From positions 2,555,901-2,619,900 of the forward strand of contig JACTAT010000016.1 in the NCBI GenBank assembly GCA_014526335.1: a DNA stretch of 64,000 nucleotides, given 5' to 3'. The DNA comes from Chrysaora quinquecirrha. Lineage: Eukaryota > Cnidaria > Scyphozoa > Semaeostomeae > Pelagiidae. Shown piece by piece: positions 35,154 through 43,655 of this stretch. Position numbers and translations under genes: made by a program. The notes under the pieces were generated by a model. That model searched no databases. It was not told where the DNA came from and was given only the letters and a program-made list of their open reading frames with translations. Position 1 is the first letter of the stretch, and each line of letters begins with the position of its first letter.

Positions 35154-35653
35154 NNNNNNNNNNNNNNNNNNNNNNNNNNNNNNNNNNNNNNNNNNNNNNN
35201 NNNNNNNNNNNNNNNNNNNNNNNNNNNNNNNNNNNNNNNNNNNNNNNNNNNNNNNNNNNNNNNNNNNNNNNNNNNNNNNNNNNNNNNNNNNNNNNNNNNN
35301 NNNNNNNNNNNNNNNNNNNNNNNNNNNNNNNNNNNNNNNNNNNNNNNNNNNNNNNNNNNNNNNNNNNNNNNNNNNNNNNNNNNNNNNNNNNNNNNNNNNN
35401 NNNNNNNNNNNNNNNNNNNNNNNNNNNNNNNNNNNNNNNNNNNNNNNNNNNNNNNNNNNNNNNNNNNNNNNNNNNNNNNNNNNNNNNNNNNNNNNNNNNN
35501 NNNNNNNNNNNNNNNNNNNNNNNNNNNNNNNNNNNNNNNNNNNNNNNNNNNNNNNNNNNNNNNNNNNNNNNNNNNNNNNNNNNNNNNNNNNNNNNNNNNN
35601 NNNNNNNNNNNNNNNNNNNNNNNNNNNNNNNNNNNNNNNNNNNNNNNNNNNNN
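35154..35653. other. Assembly gap of 500 N
   Basis: Exactly 500 undetermined bases, the conventional size for a scaffold gap of unknown length. Confidence 0.99.
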
Positions 35654-35965
35654 CAAAGCTCTGTTCATTCGCTCAGAAACTCTATTTTGTTCTTGATGAA
35701 ATGGAACAGTTTTCTGGTGCAAAATGCCCTTACCCATCAAATATTCTGAAAAGAGTTTTGAGCTTTGATTTTTATCAATTTCACGACTCCTTGACCTTCT
35801 CTAACATTTCATTCTTTAGCTTCACAATGTTAACATGTGTGTAGCCAGATAAATCATCAATGAAGGTCACAAAGTAGTCTGATTTTCCATGTGGTTCTAA
35901 AACGCTTGGTCTATAAAAACGTCACTATTTCAAGAATCTCTGTTGCCCTTGTAGCTTCTACTTTT
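35654..35965 (-). pseudogene. Second Copia element: integrase fragment next to the gap
   Basis: On the minus strand this reads as Copia integrase core: HGKSDYFVTFIDDLSGYTHV, then GILHQKTVPFHQEQNRVSERM running into the gap. It has a frame break near 35780. It is distinct in sequence from the plus-strand Copia at 26200-28216. Confidence 0.8.
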
Positions 35966-36098
35966 AGAAATGGATTACGATGCTTTCACGATCAAGACAC
36001 CCTACTTGCTCACTTGCTTCTTCAGACAAGCAGAAATTTTCTTGGTAAAAATGATCTTTTTCAGCAGAAGATAAAAAATACGATCAAAAACTCAGTCT

Positions 36099-36132
36099 CT
36101 GATGAGCCCTGGGCGAAACCGGTCTGTAGCTG
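36099..36132 (+). ncRNA. Hammerhead ribozyme 1 (stem I damaged)
   Basis: Core CTGATGA at 36099-36105, stem II GCC/GGC with a short loop, GAAA at 36115, short CCGG stem III and the GUC cleavage triplet ending at 36124. Relative to the second copy, seven bases (agctgca) that form the 5' strand of stem I are missing, so this copy probably cannot cleave efficiently. Confidence 0.7.
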
Positions 36133-36380
36133 ACTGTTTGAGGTGTCAGTGGTTTTCTTACACTTAACCTTGAACAACGACTGCACTGCGGGATGACAAC
36201 ATTCCCCTGAGGGCGTCTAATAGCACTTGCTTGGCGGTGCTGCTCTTGGATTGTTAATAGACTGTTGCATCTCAAAGGCGCATGCAATCTTCTTGGCTAC
36301 TTTATTCCACCTCCCACGTGTAATGCCACTGACAGCTTGATGCCTGACGTCTAACGTTGGGCTAAGGTCCTTGCTCAGTC

Positions 36381-36428
36381 TAGCTGCACTGATGAGCCCT
36401 AAAATTGGGTGAAACCGGTCTGTAGCTG
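36381..36428 (+). ncRNA. Hammerhead ribozyme 2 (intact type I)
   Basis: Core CTGATGA at 36389-36395, stem II GCCC...GGGT, GAAA at 36411-36414, palindromic CCGG as minimal stem III, and GUC ending at 36420. The flanks tagctgca and tgtagctg pair over eight bases, including G-U pairs, as stem I. The two-base-pair stem III is typical of metazoan type I hammerheads, which may work best as dimers. Confidence 0.8.
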
Positions 36429-36699
36429 ACTGTTTAGCCTTGATCAAAAATAGGATGTGTGAAAAGGTTTAGAGTTGAGCTCCTTGGGGAGCTTCTTTAT
36501 TTTCCATGTTGCTGCCAATGATGTAAGGTCTTTCATTGATCAATATTCTGCAAAACTACGTTTCAACCCAATCTTTGCTCATTTGTGAGTAATCGATGGT
36601 AATGATAACAGCTTGGTTTTGATTTAACAGAAAATAAAGCAAAGCATCAAGAGCAAATTTTTATTTTTTGCGTGCCATCCCTAAATTTTCTTTTCTTTT

Positions 36700-37480
36700 T
36701 CAACAGGATAAAAGACTGCCAGCTGAAGTTTACTATTCCCTGGATATTCGAATTTGACATATTCTGCCATTTCTTCTTGTCAGGCGACAAGTATTGAGAT
36801 GCTCCCGAGTCTTATCAATTACTTGCTTTGCTGACACTACCTGTGACATGTGGTTAAAGCAATTTCCAGATTGCTCACTTACTCCTCTGGCGTTCTTTCA
36901 ACCAGTCTGCAAATTCTGGACCCGACCTCTTCTCATCTGCCTTTTTATTACACAATTCTTCACAAAATTTCTTCCTTCTAACAGTAGTGACATTTACACT
37001 TCTTAATTTCGGAACTTTTTTCTTCAGGAAATCCTTAAATGAATAAAGTGCTTCTTTGCTTGCTTTTTATCTTTAACTGTCTCTCCCCTTCTGATTGGAT
37101 TTTATCAATTCATGAATTAATCTACCATGGTGAAAGTTCCACATACGCGTCTCTTCTGCAATCATTTCTCACGCTACTATTGGATAATTCCTTTGATAAT
37201 TTGTTATTCAAGATGATAACCAGACCTTTTACAGCTACAGCACCCCCTGACCACTCCGAGTGCACGGCAAGTTGATTCATGTAATTTACGTGCTTGCTTA
37301 TATTTGCCCCTAGTTGTTTTCCTGCATATCGACGGAAAATTGTCTTCTTTGAACTGAACAACTGACGACTTTGCTTCAAAATTTGTTTGATACATTTCAT
37401 TTCTGTTCTGCTTTGCATTTTTAGCAAATTGCACATAAATTTGAAGATTTGTAGCCACGGACAAACAGACCAGCACTGAT
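36700..37480 (-). pseudogene. Second Copia element: gag remnant
   Basis: On the minus strand, fragments resemble Copia gag: HVNYMNQLAVHSEWSGG, then GLVIILNNKLSKELSN, where Copia gags carry a similar LL.SLP.EY region. There are many frame breaks. Together with 35654-35965, this suggests one minus-strand Copia copy split by the retrozyme. Confidence 0.5.
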
Positions 37481-37527
37481 AAGATAAATCATCTAAAATT
37501 TTCAGTTATAATAATTTTGCCAACTAA

Positions 37528-38066
37528 GGGACCGTTCATTATTTATACAGAATTTGGTACCGAATTTGGTTGGGTAAGCAAAATTTTACACATCAAAATG
37601 GTTGGGTACAAACAATTTTGAGCCTAGAATTTGGTTGGGTAAAAAATCTGAAAATAAACGAGCGTGTCCAAAATAATAATGAAAATGTTTAATTTGAAGA
37701 AGTCAGTCACTTTCATCATCAGATGATAGTTCATTTTCTGAACTTGGCAAAGAAAGGTTGTCCAAGAACTATTCTTCATCTTCAGTCTCTTTTTCTTCTT
37801 CAGCTTCCATTCTTTAAAGGTCACTCTTTGTTTCATCAGAATTTTTATTTCTTATTTGATTATATATTATTTTTTTATACAAATGATGAATTCATGAAGC
37901 TTTGTTATTGAAGATATTGATTTATGGTTGGGTAAAAGAATATTACTCCTCGTTTTTGGTGGGGTAAGATTTTTTTTGAAAATCGAAACAGCTAGGTTAT
38001 TATTTTTTCTAATATAAATTTCTACTTGCTTCGGTACCAACCCCTGCATAAATATTGAACGGTCCC
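37528..38066. mobile_element. MITE with GGGACCGTTCA termini
   Basis: GGGACCGTTCATTATTTAT at 37528 is mirrored by ATAAATATTGAACGGTCCC ending at 38066. TAA flanks both sides, suggesting a 3-bp target duplication as in PIF/Harbinger. Inside, GGTTGGGTA recurs near both ends. The interior has no transposase. Confidence 0.75.
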
Positions 38067-38190
38067 TAATCATTCAATTTGAAAACTTGTTTGTTTCTTC
38101 ACAAGCAACCGCAATCATTTTTAACAATTTCCAACAGATGATTTCCATATCAACTTCAAAGTTCTATTTTACTGATTCTGGTTTACTTAC

Positions 38191-38234
38191 CTTTTACACA
38201 TGCAGGTATACTACTCGAGGTCTTGCCCCCTAAT
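38191..38234 (-). CDS. TUBE1: Epsilon-tubulin exon 5 (tentative)
   Basis: A 44-nt exon after ttatcag and before gtaagt on the minus strand. It completes the split arginine codon of the previous exon and encodes LGGKTSSSIPACVK. This is the variable loop between the conserved NVDTR and the next conserved block, so identity rests on phase and position only. No further exon was found before the MITE and Copia remnants. Confidence 0.5.
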
Positions 38235-38697
38235 CTGATAAATTAAATCTAAATATATACATACATTAATACATACATAAATTGTCGTTAAAGCAGGTCG
38301 GTAGTGGCAACCATGCAAGCTGATACAGGCAAAATGATAACTTTAAGATCACAAGTAACAGACAACTTGACAGAACAACTTTTGGGAAAGGGCAAGCAAA
38401 TTGAAAGTTCTTGAAGCATGGTAAGCGAAGCAGAAGTAATTAAGCATTCAAATTCAATACAGAATGTCAAGCAATCAAAGTCAATCATCATTTATAACTG
38501 ATTTTGTTATAATTTCCTGACAGCATAACACCGACTTGACGTTCAACAGACAATCGTTGAATCAAGGCAACCGATCAATCTTAACATGCCAAAGAAAGCT
38601 AAAGCTGTGCTCTGTGCTTCTTCCATCAAATCATTTATGAAAAACTCTAAAACTTGAAAATTTTAACAAAAATAAAAATAATGATGACTCACTCAAC

Positions 38698-38750
38698 CTT
38701 GTATCAACATTGCGGAAGAAACTGCTGAGAGCTTCATCATATATACCCTT
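38698..38750 (-). CDS. TUBE1: Epsilon-tubulin exon 4
   Basis: It encodes KGIYDEALSSFFRNVDTR, a segment that separates epsilon-tubulin from other tubulins. The acceptor is cttatcccag and the donor ag/gttgag, leaving phase 2. Epsilon-tubulin is needed for centriole triplet microtubules and basal bodies. Confidence 0.9.
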
Positions 38751-39248
38751 CTGGGATAAGAGAAACGAGAAATATGGTTAAAAACTTATGACTCAAATCA
38801 CATTGCTATGAAGAAAGACAAAGGAAAATTTTAATTTACATTTCATTTCAAGCAAAACATGTCACTGCACAAAAGCTAACATTGGATTGCTTATAATTTT
38901 GATGACATAGTGTTATATTGATGCTGTATAGTGTACTCTGCCTTTTGATTTCAAATAATGGTGAGGCCTGGTTGTCCTACTTTACCTCATCTGTATGTGT
39001 GACATACAGCACAGAATATGGGTGTCTTTCAAACTTTTTATGTCATATTATATCATATATTTACATGCTTTATTTTGTATTCTACAAATAAAAAATGATG
39101 ATGACGCTGATGATGATGATGATGACATAACATAGAGAGCTGCCTCAGTGTGCTTTCTGGCTTTCTTCTTTTTGTGGACAGGGTTAATTTCTTTTCTTCA
39201 GATGTTGCAAAAAATAGATTCTAATGATTAACAATTGAACATAGTTAC

Positions 39249-39302
39249 CTTATTAGTATTTGAATGCTCTCTCAGGGCGAGATCCCAGAATCTGCAACCA
39301 AT
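39249..39302 (-). CDS. TUBE1: Epsilon-tubulin exon 3
   Basis: A 54-nt phase-0 exon encoding IGCRFWDLALREHSNTNK, the alpha-helix after the GTP-binding N-terminal loop. It is highly characteristic of epsilon-tubulin (FWDLALREH). Acceptor ttttgtag, donor aag/gtaact. Confidence 0.9.
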
Positions 39303-39832
39303 CTACAAAATATAACGAAAGTCAGATCACTTGCAACAAAAACGTTGGCGCTTTGTAAAAATATGAAACAGAATCACTTCTTTTGTGTACTAGGCCTTTA
39401 GTATAAGATACCATTTTCATTGGCCTTGGAAAAACTTGGAAAGGGATAAATTCTCTTTGCAACCCTCAGACGGATAGATGGATGCTCAGCTGGAGATCAA
39501 CTGAGACAGGATTTAATACCTATTAACAATTAACATTACACGCACAACATTATACATAAAATAAAAAGCAGATTCTTGGGTGATTTTGCCATGAAAATTG
39601 TTTGCCAACAGTTAGGAGGAATGCCCAAGATAGGAAACCATGCAAGGAGCTGTAGTGGTGGGTTTTCAAATATTATTTGGATTGGGTCAGCTTCGGCATC
39701 AATCAAAAAAGGCATAAAGTGAATACAGTTACACTGGAAAAGTGCTTTAATTTGTATATCTTTTGTTCAAATTGCTGTTGATTGGAAAATTTGTAAACAT
39801 AAGGTGTGTACATTGGTTGGCAAGGTTTTACT

Positions 39833-40618
39833 GGCCAGGTCGAAAACTCGGATGTCTCAGACTTCTCAGACCAAATTGTCGGAGTTTTTCAAGTCCAAGT
39901 TTTTGTACTTGACCCAATGCCAGTCCTCTCAGTTTAAGGCGCGCGATTGCGCGCGCGCGCCTCCACACGCTCCTCGTCTGGTCAAGACGCGCGTAATTTC
40001 ACGCACCTCGTTTCTTGCGATTCCTTAAAATCACGCTTCTCAAAAGTTTTAAGCGATCTTTAAATATAAAATATCTTGATTCTGCTAATCACATAATTGA
40101 TATTTAGTGGCTGTCATTGAATAAAAACAATCCAACCGCTGATAGATTGATGATGTTAATCATCTGCGTTGTGTGTTTACGTGGTTTGCGTAGTGATATC
40201 AGAGGTCTTATTCGGTGTGGTCATACTGCAGGCGTTGAATCTGAAGCGTGGAGAAGCGACAAGAAAAAACGATTCGAGGAAACTTTTAGGAATAATTCTC
40301 GTCGATTTTTCATCATCGAATCCCAATTCGTCTGATTCGCTATGTGATGTTGAAACTGATTAATTGGAACTGTTTAGATGAACTGAGTCATTTGTTAAAA
40401 ACATCTTATAAAAAAGTCAATGTGTCAATGCGAGAATATGTCAAAAACGCGCGCCTAAATATATCGAGGTGCGCGATCTTCCACGCACCCTCTAAAATTC
40501 TCATGGAGAGGCCTGCAATGCTAAAAACGAAAAAACGAAAAACTCGGACTTAAAAAACTCGGACAATTTGGTCCTCCAAGTCCAAGAAGTCCAAGAGGTC
40601 AGAGTTTTCGACCTGGCC
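39833..40618. mobile_element. Non-autonomous element with GGCCAGGTCG termini
   Basis: GGCCAGGTCGAAAACTC at 39833 is mirrored by GAGTTTTCGACCTGGCC ending at 40618, with imperfect inverted repeats for about 80 bp rich in AAGTCCAAG/CGGAC motifs. The flanks ggttttact and aagttttact suggest an 8-9 bp duplication with slippage. The interior includes CGCGCGCGCG at 39949-39958. It lies in an epsilon-tubulin intron and shares its terminal GGCCAGGTC with the large element at 41181. Confidence 0.7.
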
Positions 40619-40859
40619 AAGTTTTACTGCATGGTATACATGAAAGTCCTTTGTTCCTTTATGTTTCTTTTGCACATAGAAAAATTAGACAATGCGGAAA
40701 GGAACAGTAAAATTCCCTTGACTTTTATACTTCTTTGCTAAGATAGCAGGTCATTTCAGGTCATTTCATTATCGATTCCTATTTTAACATCTTGTTTCAG
40801 CAGGTCTTTTCAGCTGGTTTCAGGTCATTTCAACTTATCAACAGTAACTAAAAGCATAC

Positions 40860-40879
40860 CTGGTTGCCACACTGACCCA
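40860..40879 (-). CDS. TUBE1: Epsilon-tubulin microexon 2
   Basis: A 20-nt exon reading (V)GQCGNQ, the invariant nucleotide-binding start of all tubulins. It lies between a strong pyrimidine tract ending ccatttttag and the donor cag/gtatgc. Its phase matches exon 3. The exon with the initiator methionine must lie further upstream. The 19.8-kb element starting only 300 bp away may be inserted in that first intron. Confidence 0.8.
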
Positions 40880-42347
40880 CTAAAAATGGAAAAAAAGAAT
40901 ATTTATTACATCAGATAGAAAAGTTAAAATGAACTCATCTGCATCAACATTCCCTCTAAAAAATTCTTGAACATTTTCAGGTAAAACTCTCTGAGAAAAT
41001 GGCCTTGAGAAAATTTTGCTTAATTTTGATCTGATAAAAAAATCACGATGTGATATAAATTGCCAAGACCTACTTTAAGCAACTACTAAAGTGCAACTCC
41101 TAGGGCTAAAATACTCAACATTTTCAGCAACTTTGAGGGCTAAACGGGATGGAATTGTTTAAAATAGGGTGAATTTTGCAGGCCAGGTCAATAACGCGGA
41201 ACGCCAAAATTCCGCGGAACCGCGGAACAGATTTGTTCCGCGAATATACGTTCCGCGTTATTGATTTTGCCTCTGTGCTAAAATAAAAAACGCGGAATAA
41301 TTTCTTGTGCGTTTCTTATTAATAATTTAATGCATTTAAAAAAAAATTCTTTCGTTTTGTTGCATTTTTGGTTTTCTTTAAATAAACACGACTTTTCTCC
41401 TTAGTAAAAACCTGTCTGGAAAAGTTCCGCGAAATGAGGTTCCGCGTTTTTGATTCTCGCCTTATGGCAAAATCAATAACGCGGAATTCGACCTCGCGGA
41501 ACTTCCCTAATTTGAAGTCAAATAGAGTTGTCTTCACAAAGACTTGTTTTATGATTACTGTTCATCATCCCTTGTCTAACATCGCCTTCAAGTACACACA
41601 ATGAAAACACAAGTCAGCATATGGCTAGGCCCGAGCTAGGCCTAAATTGTAATCACCATACACTTTGAACCTGTACATTTTGCTCACATTCGATTGCATC
41701 TTTTACTAAAATTTGGTAAAAAAAAGCTTTATCAAGACGAAAGGGGCATTTAAACAAACTATCTATGACTTTGGGCGGCCACCGACCTGTCTAGAGAAGT
41801 TCCGCGATGTGAGGTTCCACGTTTTTGATTTTCGCCTTATGGCAAAATCAATAACGCGGAATTAGATCTCGCGGAACTTCCCTAATTTGAAGTCAAATAG
41901 AGTTGTCTTCACAAAGACTTGTTTTATGATTACTGTTCATCATCCCTTGTCTAACATCGCCTGCAAGAACACACAATGAAAACACATCAGAACTCCTGCG
42001 GGAGCAACACGAAAAAATTCACATAGATGTCAATAGATTTCTTGTCATATTTGACATCAATACAGTTTTCGCAAGAGAATTTTAACGAAAGAAAATAGAG
42101 TTCGCCGAAATCTAATTATCATGACTTCTGCAAATTGCATACGATAATGTCTTTGCTTATGGGACCACACCACATGGGGTGTATTGAAGACAGATTACGA
42201 TTTCAGATCAGATCAATAGAGAAGTTCCGCGAGATGGAATTCCGCGTTATTGATTTTGCCATAAGGCGAAAATCAAAAACGCGGAACCGCGTTTCGCGGA
42301 GTAGGTTGTAAAGGGAGGCCACGAGAACAGGAAGGCTCCGAGCACGG

Positions 42348-42482
42348 TGACGTCATCAGTGACGTCATCAGATCGCGCTATAGTGCGACGGTATTTATGA
42401 ATCTAGTATGTTGATTTCTCATATCACGTCATCAGTGGCGTCATCAGTGACGTCATCAGTGATATCATCATCAGTGACGTCA
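42348..42482. promoter_or_regulatory. Tandem TGACGTCA (CRE/bZIP) sites, left arm
   Basis: Perfect TGACGTCA palindromes at 42348, 42360, 42448 and 42475, with degenerate copies between, on a 12-bp TGACGTCATCAG period. Each cluster is followed by TCGCGCTATA. They lie upstream of the small phage-like gene. TGACGTCA is the classic CREB/ATF site. Confidence 0.7.
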
Positions 42483-42602
42483 TCAGGTCGCGCTATAAGA
42501 CGATGGTTTAATCTAACGCGGTGGTTTCTCCAACCTCGTTTTCATGAGTCTAAGGTCCTAAAATGCCGTAATAATCCTGCAATCTGATTTGTTTATACTC
42601 AA

Positions 42603-42620
42603 AACCGGTTTAAACCGGTT
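42603..42620. promoter_or_regulatory. Paired AACCGGTT palindrome
   Basis: AACCGGTTTAAACCGGTT is an 18-bp perfect palindrome holding two AACCGGTT boxes, the Grainyhead/CP2-type consensus. It lies 56 bp upstream of the TATA box at 42676 and is repeated in the right arm near 59190. Confidence 0.55.
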
Positions 42621-42662
42621 TGTTATAGATTTCATCATGACGATTTAATAATTCAAACCCGA

Positions 42663-42712
42663 CGTTCGAATCAACTATATAAATCGAAGCGTAAAGTGAA
42701 ATCAGATCAGTT
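42663..42712 (+). promoter_or_regulatory. Shared TATA promoter module before the small phage-like gene
   Basis: CGTTCGAATCAAC, then TATATAAA at 42676-42683, then TCGAAGCGTAAAGTGAAATC. The same module stands before the polymerase (43595-43640) and, with changes, before the gene at 53399. Confidence 0.7.
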
Positions 42713-42806
42713 GTAAGAAGTTGTTGAAGAGTTCAGAGCTTAAAACTCATGACAGCAATTTGGTGATAATACGATTAAGATATGCTAATAATAAATAATT
42801 TATATT

Positions 42807-43210
42807 ATGGGACTTGATCAATACGCAATAGCTCGTAAAAAGCAATACAACAATCGTGAGAGTCGATGCACTACGACAGACCTTAACGATCATAAGACAG
42901 AAAACATCGAATGTGCAGATTCAATAGAATTAGCCTACTGGCGTAAACATCCTAATCTACAAGGCTTTATGGAGGTGCTATGGTGTGAAAAGGGTAACAG
43001 TGGCGAGTTTAACTTTATCGAACTAGAATTGACATTTGAAGACTTAGACAAGCTAGAAAAGGCTCTTACCGAAAAGCACTACCTACAACATTTGGCTTCT
43101 TCTTTGAAAATAATGCTGATGAAGAATATCTCGAAGATGATTACGAGTTTGTTGTAAATGCTCGTGCTGTAATTAACAAAGGATATACTGTCGTATACTA
43201 CAGTTCATGG
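42807..43210 (+). pseudogene. Phage-like MGLDQY small protein gene, left copy (frameshifted)
   Basis: The first frame (42807-43157) begins MGLDQYAIARKKQYN and contains IELAYWRKHPNLQGFMEVLW and FIELELTFEDLDKL. I recognise this as resembling a family of small proteins of unknown function common in tailed phages. The family's C-terminal part, with a GFFF motif and a closing aromatic YYSSW, lies in another frame (about 43085-43213), so a one-base frame change near 43075 splits it. The identical arrangement occurs in the right arm. It may be an old mutation copied between arms, or a genuine frameshift site (GAAAAG). Function unknown. Confidence 0.75.
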
Positions 43211-43364
43211 TAGAACAGATAGAAACTCTTTCAATTATGAATAAAGAAAGAAATTGGGTTAATCTAGCGCGACGGTTTAATCTAGCACGATGGGTTTCTC
43301 CAACTTCGTTTTCATGAGTCTAAGGTCCTAAAATGATGTAATAATCCTGCAATCTGATTGACTA

Positions 43365-43537
43365 GAACTTTCCAGAAGTTTCCAGAATGTTCCTAACATG
43401 ACGTAATAATCCTGCAATCTGATTGGCTAGAACTTTCCAGAAGTTTCCAGAATGTTCCTAACATGACGTAATAATCCTGCAATCTGATTAGCTAGAACTT
43501 TCTAGAAGTTTCCAGAAGTTTCCACAAGATTCTAGAA
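43365..43537. promoter_or_regulatory. Three heat-shock-element arrays before the polymerase, left arm
   Basis: Alternating GAA and TTC with exact two-base spacers occur in three blocks: 43365-43393 and 43430-43458 (six perfect units each) and 43495-43537 (nine units, one mismatch). The repeats sit on a 65-bp tandem unit that also carries GATTGG (inverted CCAAT). Three or more contiguous units already define a heat-shock-factor site, so these are unusually strong. The TATA box follows at 43608. Confidence 0.8.
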
Positions 43538-43594
43538 ACGAGAAATCCTACAATCTGATTGATTAATTATGATGGCGTAATAATTCGAATGCGA

Positions 43595-43640
43595 CGTTCG
43601 AATCAACTATATAAATCGAAGCGTAAAGCGAAATCAGCTC
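43595..43640 (+). promoter_or_regulatory. TATA promoter module of the polymerase gene, left arm
   Basis: ACGTTCGAATCAAC, TATATAAA at 43608-43615, then TCGAAGCGTAAAGCGAAATC. The ATG at 43656 lies 41 bases past the TATA box, so the untranslated leader would be very short. Confidence 0.7.
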
Positions 43641-43655
43641 AGTTAGAAATTAATC

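Larger units (their letters stand above)
36082..36450 (+). mobile_element. Retrozyme: tandem hammerhead-ribozyme repeat with 9-bp TSD
   Basis: Two hammerhead motifs lie in direct repeat. The unit between their predicted cleavage sites (after GUC at 36124 and 36420) is 296 nt. The element (36091-36441) is flanked by the 9-bp duplication gatcaaaaa at 36082-36090 and 36442-36450. This matches the metazoan retrozyme design: short non-coding retroelements, transcribed, self-cleaved and circularised through hammerheads, then inserted by another element's reverse transcriptase. It sits inside the minus-strand Copia remnant. It has no coding capacity. Confidence 0.8.

Noticed and set aside
39103..39126. 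CTGATGATGATGATG as a hammerhead core
   Set aside because: It is a GATGAT microsatellite with no GAAA box or stems at the required positions.
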